NCBI RefSeq assembly: GCF_015291705.1
Contig: NZ_CP030050.1
Location: 7,068,001-7,132,000 of the forward strand
Length of the DNA stretch: 64,000 nt
Direction: 5' to 3'
Origin: Bradyrhizobium arachidis
GTDB lineage: Bacteria; Pseudomonadota; Alphaproteobacteria; Rhizobiales; Xanthobacteraceae
Position 1 is the first letter of the stretch. Each line of letters begins with the position of its first letter. The notes beneath the pieces are model-generated. The model worked only from the letters and a program-made list of their open reading frames with translations. It searched no databases and had not been told where the DNA came from. Both the position numbers and the translations under genes were made by a program. Of the stretch, positions 33,270-42,246 are shown in pieces.

Positions 33270-34796
33270 GTGGACCTCTGTAGTCTGATCGATCGCAACG
33301 CGGCATTTGCGCCAGACAAGACAGCCATCGCCTTCGAAGGGGAGCGGCTCAGCTACGCGGCGTTCGCCTCGCGCATCGAACAGACTGCGACTGCCCTGAA
33401 GCAGGAGCTCGGCGTCGGGCGCGGCGACCGCGTCGCGATCCTGAGCCTGAACCGACCGGATTATCTCGTTCTGCTCTACGCCTGCGCGCGGCTCGGCGCG
33501 ATGCTGGTGCCGCTGAACTGGCGGTTGGCCGTCGCCGAGCAGCTCTTCATCCTCACTGACGCGGGCGCCAACGTACTGGTGCTGGAGCACGCGTTCGAGG
33601 GAGTTCTTTCCGAGCTTCCGCCTGGGACCTCGGTCGTCGGCCTCGATTTCGCACCACCGCACGGCGTAACATTCGAAAACCTGCTGGCCCGCGGCGAAGG
33701 CAATGGCCGCAATCCGCACACTGATCTCTCCTGCCCGCTTCTGATCGTCTACACCTCAGGAACGACCGGCCGTCCAAAGGGTGCGGTGCTACGCCAGGAG
33801 GCGCTGTTCTGGAACGGCGTCATGAGCCAGCACATGCACAACATGACGTCCGACGATCATGTGCTGACGGTGCTGCCATTCTTCCATGTCGGCGGCCTCA
33901 ACATCCAGACCACCGCAGCGCTCCAGCTGGGCGCGACCGTCACGATCCATGCCCGCTTCGCGCCGGATACGGCGCTCGCCGCGATCGAACGCGAGCGGCC
34001 GACGCTGACCGTGATGGTGCCGGCAATCATCCAGGCCGTGAGCGAGCATCCCTCATGGGCGGCGACCGATCTCTCATCGCTCAAGGCGGTCGCGACCGGA
34101 TCGACCATCGTGCCACCGCACCTGATCGACCGCTTCGTCGCGCGTGGTGTGCCGGTGCTCCAGGTCTACGGCTCGACGGAGACCTGCCCCATCGCCGTCT
34201 ACACACGCCTCGGCGGCGATCTCTCGCGGGCGGGATCGACCGGACTTGCGGGACTGTGCTGCGAAGCGAAGGTGATCGACCAAGCGGGCCACGAGGTGCC
34301 AGCAGGCACCCCGGGCGAGATCGCGGTGCGCGGGCCCAACGTGTTCTTCGAATATTGGGGCAATGCAGACGCTACGCGCGACGCCCTGAACGAGGGCTGG
34401 TATCGCACGGGCGATATCGGGCTGTGCGACGCCGACGGTTATTTCTGGGTCCGCGACCGCAAGAAGAACATGATCATTTCCGGCGGCGAGAACGTCTACC
34501 CGGCCGAGGTCGAGCGCGTCTTGCTCGAACACCCAGATGTCAGCGAATGCGCCGTGATCGGCCGGCCCGATCCGCGCTGGGACGAAGTGCCCGTCGCCTA
34601 TGTGATCCCGCGATCCGGCTGCCGGCTCGAAGCGGAGGAATTGCGAGCGCACCTTCGGGCGCAGCTCGCGCGCTACAAGGTTCCGCGTGATATCGTCTTC
34701 GTTACCGACCTGCCACGCACGGCGCTGGGCAAGGTCCAGCATTTCCTGCTGAAGCAGCTCGATGCGCAGTCGCGCGCGCAAGGAGAAGCATCTTGA
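33270..34796 (+). CDS. AMP-dependent acyl-CoA synthetase
   Basis: This 508-residue ANL enzyme has the phosphate loop IVYTSGTTGRPKGAVL, A5 YGSTETCP, A7/A8 WYRTGDIGLCDADGYFWVRDRKKNMIISGGENVYPAEVE and the catalytic Lys in PRTALGKVQHFL. GTG 33270 follows the dehydrogenase stop closely and gives the family-typical beginning (DLCSLIDRNAAFAPDKTAIAF); the open frame continues upstream to 33174. Feruloyl-CoA synthetase-like and medium-chain synthetases look alike here. It could reactivate a free acid released in the pathway. The following gene overlaps its stop. Confidence 0.87.
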   Translation: MDLCSLIDRNAAFAPDKTAIAFEGERLSYAAFASRIEQTATALKQELGVGRGDRVAILSLNRPDYLVLLYACARLGAMLVPLNWRLAVAEQLFILTDAGANVLVLEHAFEGVLSELPPGTSVVGLDFAPPHGVTFENLLARGEGNGRNPHTDLSCPLLIVYTSGTTGRPKGAVLRQEALFWNGVMSQHMHNMTSDDHVLTVLPFFHVGGLNIQTTAALQLGATVTIHARFAPDTALAAIERERPTLTVMVPAIIQAVSEHPSWAATDLSSLKAVATGSTIVPPHLIDRFVARGVPVLQVYGSTETCPIAVYTRLGGDLSRAGSTGLAGLCCEAKVIDQAGHEVPAGTPGEIAVRGPNVFFEYWGNADATRDALNEGWYRTGDIGLCDADGYFWVRDRKKNMIISGGENVYPAEVERVLLEHPDVSECAVIGRPDPRWDEVPVAYVIPRSGCRLEAEELRAHLRAQLARYKVPRDIVFVTDLPRTALGKVQHFLLKQLDAQSRAQGEAS

Positions 34797-35881
34797 AGAT
34801 TGCGGTTCTAGGTGGGGGAAACGGCTCTTTCGCGGCCGCAGGCGATTTTGCGCTGTCCGGCCATGACGTCCGGCTCTGGCGCCGCGATGCCGATCAGGTC
34901 GCGGCACATCGTGCCGCCGGCTCGCGCATTCTGGTGAAGGATCATAACGGCAGGCACGATGTGAAGCTTGCACTGGTCACGACCGACATCGGCGAAGCCG
35001 TCAGCGGGGTCGAGCTGATCCTGTGCCCTGCTCCCGCCTTCGCGCAGCCGGATATCGCCCGCCTGCTCGCGCCGCATTTGCGGGACGGCCAGGTCGTGTT
35101 TCTGCCGCCGGCAACCTTCGGATCGATGATCTTCGCTCGGGCCGCAAGGGATGCCGACAACCACGCCAAGGCCAGCTTCGCCGAGACCGGCACGCTGCCC
35201 TGGCTGACGCGGAAGCACGGGCCGTTCGAGGTCGCGATCACCATCCGCGCCAAACGGCTGCCGGTCGGCGTGTTTCCACTCGATCAGGCACCGCACGCCC
35301 TCGAAGTGATTGGACGCGCCTTCCCCGATGTAATCGAGCCGTGCGGAGATGCTCTCTCCGGCGCACTGATGAACGCAGGCCCGATCATCCACCCGCCGCT
35401 GATCGTGATGAACGCAGGTCCGATCGAGCATTTTGAGCGGTGGGACATCCACAAGGAGGGTACCCAGGCCGCGATCCGCCGGGTGACGGACGCACTCGAC
35501 GCCGAGCGGATCGCCGTGCGCGAGGCGCTCGGATATGGCGCGCCGCATTTCCCGCTGGCGCATCACTATGCGAAGGAAGGGGAGATCTGGATGTATGGCC
35601 GCGGCTCGCACGACCGCCTGACCGATTCCGGGGACTGGCGCGAGCGGATCATACTGACCGAGCATCGCTATATGCGCGAGGATCTACGGCTTGGATTATC
35701 GCTGCTGGTCTCTGCCGCGACACTGGCCGGCGTCACAACGCCGCTAGCAAAAGCGTTTCTGGCCATTGGCGGCGCCATTTGCGACGAGGATTTTGCGCAG
35801 GGTGGCCGAACGCTCGAAACGCTTGGCCTCGGCGGTCTCCACAAGGCTGAGTTGCAGACGCTGCTTCGCGAAGGATTCTGA
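34793..35881 (+). CDS. NAD/NADP octopine-nopaline dehydrogenase family protein
   Basis: This is a 362-residue protein with a Rossmann start (MKIAVLGGGNGSFAAAGDFAL, GHDVRLWRRD) and a C-terminal opine-dehydrogenase domain containing MNAGPIIHPPLIVMNAGPIEHFERWDIHKEGT with the conserved Asn and His. It begins at TTG 34793, which overlaps the ligase stop, behind AAGGAGAAGC. Opine dehydrogenases reductively join an amino acid to a keto acid, or the reverse. In an aminobenzoate cluster it could deal with an amino-acid-like product of ring cleavage; no direct precedent is known to me. Confidence 0.82.
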   Translation: MKIAVLGGGNGSFAAAGDFALSGHDVRLWRRDADQVAAHRAAGSRILVKDHNGRHDVKLALVTTDIGEAVSGVELILCPAPAFAQPDIARLLAPHLRDGQVVFLPPATFGSMIFARAARDADNHAKASFAETGTLPWLTRKHGPFEVAITIRAKRLPVGVFPLDQAPHALEVIGRAFPDVIEPCGDALSGALMNAGPIIHPPLIVMNAGPIEHFERWDIHKEGTQAAIRRVTDALDAERIAVREALGYGAPHFPLAHHYAKEGEIWMYGRGSHDRLTDSGDWRERIILTEHRYMREDLRLGLSLLVSAATLAGVTTPLAKAFLAIGGAICDEDFAQGGRTLETLGLGGLHKAELQTLLREGF

Positions 35882-35884
35882 CCG

Positions 35885-36877
35885 ATGACTCGTCGCGCCA
35901 ACATCGTCTGTCTCGGGGCCGGCCGCATGGGGCGCGGCATCGCCGTCGCGTTCGCCTACGCGGGTCACATCGTCACGATGATCGACATCAAGGCCCGTTC
36001 GGCGGAAGATTTCGTCAAGCTGGAAGCGGACGCACTCGGCGAGGTCAGGAAGACCTTTGCCAGCCTCTCGAAGCTGGGGCTGCTGACCGAGGCGGATGTC
36101 GATCCGCTCATTGCGCGGGTCTCGGTGGTACCAGCTAGCCGGAGCGGTGCGGCGCTGGCCGAAGCCGGAATGGTCTTCGAGGGCGTTCCTGAGGTCGTCG
36201 AGCTCAAGCGCGAGGTGCTGGGCGCGGCTTCAAAACAGGTCGGACCGGATACGATCATCGCATCGACCACGTCCACCATCCTCGTCGACGATCTCTCGGG
36301 CGCGATCGTCAACCCTCGCCGCTTCCTCAACGTGCATTGGCTCAATCCGGCCTATCTGATCCCGCTAGTCGAGATTTCGCCCGGCAAGGCTACCGATCCC
36401 GCCATCATCGACGAGGTCAAGACGCTGCTTGAAGGCATCGGCAAGGTGCCTGTGGTCTGCGCGGCGACGCCCGGCTTCATCGTGCCCCGCATCCAGGCGC
36501 TGGCGATGAACGAAGCCGCGCGCATGGTCGAGGAAGGCGTCGCCAGCGCCGAGGAGATCGACAAGGCGATCCGCTACGGTTTTGGTTTCCGCTATGCCGT
36601 GCTCGGACTGCTCGAATTCATCGACTGGGGTGGTGGCGATATCCTCTACTACGCCAGCCGGTATCTCGAAGGCGCACTCGGCAGCGATCGGTATCGCGCG
36701 CCGGACGTCATATCGCGCAACATGCGTGAAGGCCGGATCGGACTGCGCACCGGCGCCGGCTTTCTCGACTATTCCGGCATGGACGTCGATGCCTATCGCG
36801 CAAAACGGCTTCAAGCCATGGTGGACCTGCTCCGGCACTTCGACCTGGCTCGCCCGCCCGTGCTCGATCGCAGCTAG
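35885..36877 (+). CDS. 3-hydroxyacyl-CoA dehydrogenase (HAD) family protein
   Basis: This 330-residue protein has the NAD site LGAGRMGRGIAVAFAYAGH, the DIKARS adenine loop, GVPEVVELKREVLGAASKQVGP, STTSTILVDDL and RFLNVHWLNPAYLIPLVEI, where the catalytic His sits in the family's H-x-x-N-P stretch. The C-terminal domain (GFGFRYAVLGLLEFIDWGGGDI) closes it. It would oxidise a 3-hydroxyacyl-CoA with NAD. It is the last gene of the unit and overlaps the stop of the convergent dioxygenase-like gene by four bases. Confidence 0.88.
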   Translation: MTRRANIVCLGAGRMGRGIAVAFAYAGHIVTMIDIKARSAEDFVKLEADALGEVRKTFASLSKLGLLTEADVDPLIARVSVVPASRSGAALAEAGMVFEGVPEVVELKREVLGAASKQVGPDTIIASTTSTILVDDLSGAIVNPRRFLNVHWLNPAYLIPLVEISPGKATDPAIIDEVKTLLEGIGKVPVVCAATPGFIVPRIQALAMNEAARMVEEGVASAEEIDKAIRYGFGFRYAVLGLLEFIDWGGGDILYYASRYLEGALGSDRYRAPDVISRNMREGRIGLRTGAGFLDYSGMDVDAYRAKRLQAMVDLLRHFDLARPPVLDRS

Positions 36878-37920
36878 CCGAAAACGTCCTGAAGCACGCC
36901 TTCCCGCACAACCGCGACGCCATCGAGCTCGATGGTCGTTCCCATCATCGGCAAATCAAAGTGCCCTGCAGTATAGCGGCCGGCAAACTCATTCGCGCCG
37001 GTCGAAAACAGGAAGTTGCCGGAGACGGCGCGGATCTCGGTGCCGTTGGTGTCGCGCTGATCGTACATCGAGAGCGCTTCGTAGCGCGCGCCCGGGTTCA
37101 TACCGAAACCGACATGTGAGACTGCATAGGCCTCGCGATCACCCCAGGCGGCAAGATAGGCGCGCATCATCGCAGCATCCGTGCCCTCGCCTTCCAGCTC
37201 GACGACGTAATCGTCCTTCAAGGTCATCTTCACCGGCGAGGTCAGATAGCGCTTGAAAGTCAAATTGATGTCGCCGGGCGCCATCACCAGCGTCCCGTTG
37301 ATCGTCCCGCTCTTGGGGAAGCTGACGACGATGCCGCCGGGCCAATGCGCCAGCGTGCCGGGCTTGTCGGTCCAGCCCCAGACGCCGACCGTGGACGCAC
37401 CGACCATGTCAACGTCGAGCGCTGTGCCGGCCTTCGAGGTCACCTTCATCCGCTTGGTCCCACGTAGCATCTTCGCCGCCGCGCGCACGCGCTTCTCGAG
37501 CGCGGGATCCGGCACCATCCGTTCCAGCGCCTCGGGATGCTCGTTGGAGATCACCAGGATACGTGCACCGGCCTTGAGGATCTCCGGCGTCTCCACCGCA
37601 TGCATCAGGCCCTCGATGGTGCAATCTACCACGAAGCCGGCCTGCTGAAGCGCCGTGATGACCGGGCCAAGCTTCTGGATCGCTTCGCTGGCTCCCGTCG
37701 AGCGAACCGGAACGATATTGCGGTTGCGCGGCGTCGGCATCACTACATGGAACGGCCGCGCACCCATGCGCAGCAGCGCGAGTTCCGCCAGATGCACGTT
37801 CAAGGGGCGCGACTGGGTTTCCGAGAGGATCGCCGCGGTATCGCCGGCCTTGACGGCGCAACGCTCAAAGATCTCGCAAAACGCGTCGATCCATTTTGCT
37901 TCGATGCGATCAGCCAGCAT
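36874..37920 (-). CDS. M29-fold protein resembling 2,5-dihydroxypyridine 5,6-dioxygenase (NicX)
   Basis: This 348-residue protein is of the M29 aminopeptidase fold and NicX length. The C-terminal half holds HVGFGMNPGARYE (His near residue 269) and AGHFDLPM (His near 320, Asp near 322). As I recall it, NicX binds its iron with His265, His318 and Asp320, so spacing and motif agree. NicX opens 2,5-dihydroxypyridine. It is the last gene of the six-gene operon starting at the binding protein at 43.2 kb, which ties ring cleavage to that transporter. The alternative is a true leucyl aminopeptidase of M29, but the second metal set of that enzyme was not evident. Confidence 0.72.
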   Translation of the reverse strand: MLADRIEAKWIDAFCEIFERCAVKAGDTAAILSETQSRPLNVHLAELALLRMGARPFHVVMPTPRNRNIVPVRSTGASEAIQKLGPVITALQQAGFVVDCTIEGLMHAVETPEILKAGARILVISNEHPEALERMVPDPALEKRVRAAAKMLRGTKRMKVTSKAGTALDVDMVGASTVGVWGWTDKPGTLAHWPGGIVVSFPKSGTINGTLVMAPGDINLTFKRYLTSPVKMTLKDDYVVELEGEGTDAAMMRAYLAAWGDREAYAVSHVGFGMNPGARYEALSMYDQRDTNGTEIRAVSGNFLFSTGANEFAGRYTAGHFDLPMMGTTIELDGVAVVREGVLQDVFG

Positions 37921-37957
37921 GATTCACTCCCGGTCTTTTGGTTTCTTGTTCGTCAGA

Positions 37958-38725
37958 TCACGCCTCAGGGAAGCCCCGCAGCAGGTACGAGCGCACCGCC
38001 CCGAGCAGCCCGTTCAGGATCAGGCCCAGCAGCGAGATCGTGATCAGCGGCACGAACATGTCGACGGCCTGAAAGGTCCGAGCCGCCGTGACGAGCGCAT
38101 GGCCCAGTCCGTCCGTCGATGTGATCATCTCGGCCAGAAACACCACGATACATGAAATGACAAGGCCAATCCGGCAACCGGTCAGGATCGACGGCATTGC
38201 CGCCGGAAGCACCACTTTGAACAGGATTTCGTACCGCGGTGTCCCCGCGGCCATCGCCGACCAGATCAGCTTCTGCTCGACGGTCGACGCGCCGTAATAG
38301 GTGGAGAGCAGGATAGGAAAAAGTGCGTCGGCAGCCACCAGCGTGATCTTCGATCCGTGGCCAAAGCCGAGCAGCAGCAAGAGCGCCGGATACAGCGCAA
38401 CCTTGGGCAATGGCGCCAATACGCGCACGATCGGCCGAACCACGGCATTGATCGCGGGACTGGCTGCGGCAGCGATGCCGATGCTGACACCGAGCACCAC
38501 CGCAATCGCGAAGCCGGCGAACAGCCGGATCAGGGTCGCCGCGATCTCCTGCTGAAATGTCCACGTTACGAGCTGCTGGAGCAACCGGCTGAAGACGAAC
38601 CCCGGCGGCGGCAGCAAGACCACAGGCGCAAAGCCGAACGATACGAGGCCTTGCCACAGCGCGATCACCAGCACGATCGGCGCAAGCCCGAAGATGACGT
38701 TTGTGGGGAGAAGGCGCGAGGTCAT
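37958..38725 (-). CDS. ABC transporter permease (SsuC/TauC type), second copy
   Basis: This 255-residue permease from ATG 38725 has about six membrane helices and the inner-loop motif EILFKVVLPAAMPSILTGCRIGL that contacts the ATPase. It belongs to the nitrate/sulfonate/taurine/thiamine-precursor permease family. It overlaps the preceding permease gene by four bases (ATGA). Two permease genes side by side imply a heterodimeric channel. Confidence 0.9.
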   Translation of the reverse strand: MTSRLLPTNVIFGLAPIVLVIALWQGLVSFGFAPVVLLPPPGFVFSRLLQQLVTWTFQQEIAATLIRLFAGFAIAVVLGVSIGIAAAASPAINAVVRPIVRVLAPLPKVALYPALLLLLGFGHGSKITLVAADALFPILLSTYYGASTVEQKLIWSAMAAGTPRYEILFKVVLPAAMPSILTGCRIGLVISCIVVFLAEMITSTDGLGHALVTAARTFQAVDMFVPLITISLLGLILNGLLGAVRSYLLRGFPEA

Positions 38726-39507
38726 GAGAAGCTCAGCGGCATGTCGAACTGAGGCTCGGACCAGCGCACCAGCCGCGCGCGGATCCGCTCGAAGATCGCA
38801 TCGAGGCAGATGCCCATAGCTCCGACGATGATGATCATCGCAAAGACGGTGTCGTACTGCCCCATGTCGAGCGCGTTGAAGAGGATGTTGCCGGCGCCGG
38901 ACTGGCGGGCGATCATCTCGCTCGTGATCATCGTGATCAGCGCCAGCACGAGCCCGGTGCGGCACCCGGTCAGGATTTCCGGCAACGCCGCCGGCAGCAC
39001 GATCCGGGCCAGGCGTTGCGGGGGTGAGAGTCCCATCGCAGCGCCTGACCACAACATCTTCTCTTCGACCGCCTTGGCGCCCTCGAAGCTGTGGTAGATC
39101 ACCGGCAGGCTCACGCCGAGGAAGATCACCAGTGTCTTCGTGATATCGCCGACGCCGAGCCACAGCATGATGATCGGCATCAGGGCTGCTTTCGGCACCG
39201 GGTAGATCACCATCAAAAGCGGATTGAAGAAGGCCGCGACGGCCCGGCTGCGGCCCATCAACAGGCCGAGTGGAATCGAAAACAGAACAGCGATGCCGAA
39301 CCCGATCGCCATGCGGCGGAGCGAGGCAAGGATGTTGATGAGAGAATCCTTGTCGCCAAGGATGTCCGGAATCGCGCGGATCGCCTCGAGCGCCGTTGGA
39401 AAGCTGTCGTTCTTCAGCGCAACCGAGGCGACCTGCCACACCGCCAGCAAGCCGATGCAGGCGAGCACCGGGGCAACGCGTCTCAGCAAGGCGGCTGGCG
39501 TCATCAT
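38722..39507 (-). CDS. ABC transporter permease (SsuC/TauC type), first copy
   Basis: This 261-residue permease has the EAA-like loop QRLARIVLPAALPEILTGCRTGLVLALI. It is homologous to the next permease along most of its length (VIYPVPKAALMPIIMLWLGVGD versus VLAPLPKVALYPALLLLLGFGH). Its start overlaps the ATPase stop (ATGA at 39504-39507) and its stop overlaps the second permease start. This tight coupling suggests fixed stoichiometry. Confidence 0.9.
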   Translation of the reverse strand: MMTPAALLRRVAPVLACIGLLAVWQVASVALKNDSFPTALEAIRAIPDILGDKDSLINILASLRRMAIGFGIAVLFSIPLGLLMGRSRAVAAFFNPLLMVIYPVPKAALMPIIMLWLGVGDITKTLVIFLGVSLPVIYHSFEGAKAVEEKMLWSGAAMGLSPPQRLARIVLPAALPEILTGCRTGLVLALITMITSEMIARQSGAGNILFNALDMGQYDTVFAMIIIVGAMGICLDAIFERIRARLVRWSEPQFDMPLSFS

Positions 39508-40349
39508 GAGGGCGACCCGGCCTCGTCGCTCTCGTCGAACATGCGCTCGATGTCGACAACGTATTTCTGGTAGCGTGGGTCGAGCAACAGCTCGTTACGC
39601 CGGCGCGGCCGTGGCAGGTCGATGTCGATCACCTGCCTGATGCGGCCGGGCGATTTCGACATCATCACGACCTTGTCGGAGAGGAACACTGCTTCGTCGA
39701 CCGAGTGGGTGACGAACAGCACCGTCTTGCGATCACGCTCCCAGATATTCAGGAGATCGTTCTGCAGCCGCGTCCGGGTGTGCGCGTCCAACGCGCCGAA
39801 CGGCTCGTCCATCAGCAGGACTTCAGGATGGTAGGCGAGCGTCCGGGCCAACGCGACGCGCTGCTTCATGCCGCCGGACAGCTCCTTGGGGTAAAAATTC
39901 TCAAAGCCCTTGAGGCCGACCATCTCGATCAGGGCCCGGCTCTGCGCTTCTGCCTCGGTGGCTCGTACACCTTTCTGACGCGGGCCATACATCACATTGC
40001 CCAGCACGGTCTTCCAGGGAAACAGTGCGAACTCCTGGAAGACCGGCCCACGATCCGGCCCGGGTCCCGTGATCGCCCGTCCCTTGATCTTCGCCGCGCC
40101 GCTGGTCGGGCTGACGAAACCGCCGACGATGTAGAGCAAGGTCGACTTGCCACAACCGGACGGACCGAGGATGGAGACGAAGGCGCCCTCGTCAATCGTC
40201 AGCGAGATGTCCGATAGCGCCAGATGATCCCTGCGCGCCGAGGTTTGAAAGACCTGCGAGACGCGGTCGATCTCGATGATCGTAGAAGCCGGCTTTTTTG
40301 ACGTCACCGCTCCCACCCATTCGCTCGACCTCGAAGCCACTATCGTCAT
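39504..40349 (-). CDS. ABC transporter ATP-binding protein (SsuB/TauB type)
   Basis: This 281-residue ATPase has Walker A (GPSGCGKSTLLYIVGG), Q-loop (PVFQEFALFPWKTVLGN), signature (LSGGMKQRVALARTLA) and Walker B (VLLMDEPFGALDAHTR). FQEFALFPWKTVxxNV is typical of nitrate/sulfonate/taurine importers. The first 30 residues are an extension before the ABC domain. The dehydratase gene lies upstream and the two permease genes downstream, all on the minus strand. Confidence 0.92.
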   Translation of the reverse strand: MTIVASRSSEWVGAVTSKKPASTIIEIDRVSQVFQTSARRDHLALSDISLTIDEGAFVSILGPSGCGKSTLLYIVGGFVSPTSGAAKIKGRAITGPGPDRGPVFQEFALFPWKTVLGNVMYGPRQKGVRATEAEAQSRALIEMVGLKGFENFYPKELSGGMKQRVALARTLAYHPEVLLMDEPFGALDAHTRTRLQNDLLNIWERDRKTVLFVTHSVDEAVFLSDKVVMMSKSPGRIRQVIDIDLPRPRRRNELLLDPRYQKYVVDIERMFDESDEAGSPS

Positions 40350-40474
40350 CCCGTCTCCCGCGTCACTCGCGCGCGAACGTCGCGCGGCGGATCTGCTGAA
40401 CGTCCTCCATCAGCGGCACGAGCTTAGCAAGAAACCTGCCAGACAGGCGGACGTTTTCGCAAGACGGCGGCGCT

Positions 40475-42169
40475 TCATTCGAACCATGGCCATTCTGCCG
40501 GGCCTTCATGCGTGACGGCTCCGCCCGGCGCCTGCCCGACCAGCCGCGCATATTTTGCAAGCGCACCCGCGCGATGGCGCGGCGGGCGCTGTTTCCAGTC
40601 CTGTCGGCGTAAAACGAGTTCCTGCTCGTCGACCAGCAGATCCATCCGCCGGTTTGCAGCATCGATCCGGATCCTGTCGCCATCACGAACGAGTGCGAGA
40701 GGACCACCGACAAACGCTTCCGGAGACACGTAGCCGATGCACATGCCGCGGGTTGCGCCGGAGAACCGGCCATCGGTAATGAGGGCCACCTTCTCGCCCA
40801 TGCCCTGCCCGTAGATCAGCGCGGTGACGCCGAGCATCTCGCGCATGCCGGGGCCGCCGACCGGCCCTTCATTGCGGATCACGAGAACCTCGCCCGCCTT
40901 GTAGCTGCGGTCGCGGACCGCTTTGACACAGGCTTCCTCGTCTTCGAACACGCGCGCGACGCCCTCGAAGAACTGGCTCTTCAAGCCGGCGACCTTGATG
41001 ACCGCACCGTCGGGACAGAGATTGCCCTTCAGCACCGCCACGCCGCCATCGGGCATGATCGGCGCACGAGATGCGTAGACGACCTCGCCATCGGGCGCGT
41101 TCGCCGCGCCATATTCTTCAGCGAGTGTGCGGCCCGTGATGGTGATGCAGCTGCCATCGATATGCCCGCTCTGGATCAGCTCGCGGATCACCACGGCCGC
41201 GCCGCCGATATCGTAAACGTCCTTTGCCGTATACTTGCCGCCCGGCCGCAGATTCCCGATCAGCGGCGTTCGGGCAAAAACCTCGCCGACGTCGTCGATC
41301 GTGAATGCAATGCCGGCCTCGTTCGCAATCGCCGGCAGATGCAGGGCGGCATTGGTCGAGCCGCCGGTCGCGGCAACGATCGCCGCGCCATTCTCGAGGG
41401 ATTTCCGCGTCACGATGTCGCGCGGCAGCGGACCGCCGCGTTCCAGCATCTCCATGATCAGCCGGCCGGCGCGTCGCGAGATCTGTGCGCGCTCGGCATA
41501 GACACCCGGCACCATCGAGACGTTGGGAATGGTCAGGCCCATCGCCTCGGAGACCATGCCCATGGTGTTCGCGGTGAACTGGCCGGCGCACGCGCCGATG
41601 GTCGGCAAGCAAGCACGCTCGATCCGCTCAAGCGTCTCGCCATCGATCTCACCGGTCATGAAACTGCCGACAGCCTCGTAGGAATCGAGCACCGTCAGCG
41701 TCCGTCCGTCCACGCGGCCCGGCAGCGAGCTGCCGCCGTAGATGAAAATGGACGGGACGTTGCAGCGAACCATGCCCATCATCACGCCGGGAAGCGTCTT
41801 GTCGCATCCGCCATATCCGATGAGCGCATCGTAGGCGAGACCATGGACGACGGCCTCGATCGAGTCGGCGATCAGCTCGCGCGAAAACAGGGAGAACTTC
41901 ATCCCCTCGTGATTCATGCTGATGCCGTCGGACACCGAGATCGTCGAGAATTCGCGCGGCGTACCGCCGGCCTCCTCAATTCCTGTCTTGGCCGCGGCCA
42001 CCTGGAAGTCGTGCGTCATGTTGCAGGGCGTCTGCTCGCCCTTCATGCTGACGACGCCGACCATCGGCTTGGCAATCGCCGCATCGTCGAGCCCCATTGC
42101 GCGCATGAAGGCGCGATGCGGGGCCCGATCGAGGCCGTCTGTCGTGACTCGTGATCGCAACTTTTTCAT
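40475..42169 (-). CDS. IlvD/Edd-family dehydratase
   Basis: The protein is 564 residues from [20 protein letters not shown]. Fe-S ligand candidates are Cys in [20 protein letters not shown] and [12 protein letters not shown], all conserved in dihydroxy-acid dehydratases; the C-terminal [21 protein letters not shown] is also typical. The family dehydrates dihydroxy acids and sugar acids. It lies inside an uptake operon, not an isoleucine-valine locus, so it is probably a catabolic paralogue acting on a hydroxy acid. ATG 42190 is an alternative start but falls in the stem of a hairpin, which makes 42169 more likely. Confidence 0.87.
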   Translation of the reverse strand: MKKLRSRVTTDGLDRAPHRAFMRAMGLDDAAIAKPMVGVVSMKGEQTPCNMTHDFQVAAAKTGIEEAGGTPREFSTISVSDGISMNHEGMKFSLFSRELIADSIEAVVHGLAYDALIGYGGCDKTLPGVMMGMVRCNVPSIFIYGGSSLPGRVDGRTLTVLDSYEAVGSFMTGEIDGETLERIERACLPTIGACAGQFTANTMGMVSEAMGLTIPNVSMVPGVYAERAQISRRAGRLIMEMLERGGPLPRDIVTRKSLENGAAIVAATGGSTNAALHLPAIANEAGIAFTIDDVGEVFARTPLIGNLRPGGKYTAKDVYDIGGAAVVIRELIQSGHIDGSCITITGRTLAEEYGAANAPDGEVVYASRAPIMPDGGVAVLKGNLCPDGAVIKVAGLKSQFFEGVARVFEDEEACVKAVRDRSYKAGEVLVIRNEGPVGGPGMREMLGVTALIYGQGMGEKVALITDGRFSGATRGMCIGYVSPEAFVGGPLALVRDGDRIRIDAANRRMDLLVDEQELVLRRQDWKQRPPRHRAGALAKYARLVGQAPGGAVTHEGPAEWPWFE

Positions 42170-42187
42170 ACGAGCATCTTCTTCATG

Positions 42188-42214
42188 CAACGTCCCGGAT
42201 CACCCGGGACGTTG
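42188..42214. terminator. Intergenic hairpin between binding-protein and dehydratase genes
   Basis: CAACGTCCCGG and CCGGGACGTTG form an 11-base-pair stem with a five-base loop. No T-run follows, so it may protect the 3' end of the binding-protein message or reduce read-through rather than end transcription. Confidence 0.5.
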
Positions 42215-42246
42215 CGATCTCCTTTGTTCGACGTACGGCCGCTCGC

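Noticed and set aside
38726..39559. N-terminal part of a 533-codon minus-strand frame continuing into the permease
   Set aside because: The first 278 residues overlap the other permease gene in a different frame and are not membrane-like; the real permease starts at 38725.
40475..42169. IlvD of isoleucine-valine synthesis
   Set aside because: It is embedded in a transporter operon with no other branched-chain amino acid genes, so a catabolic paralogue is more likely.
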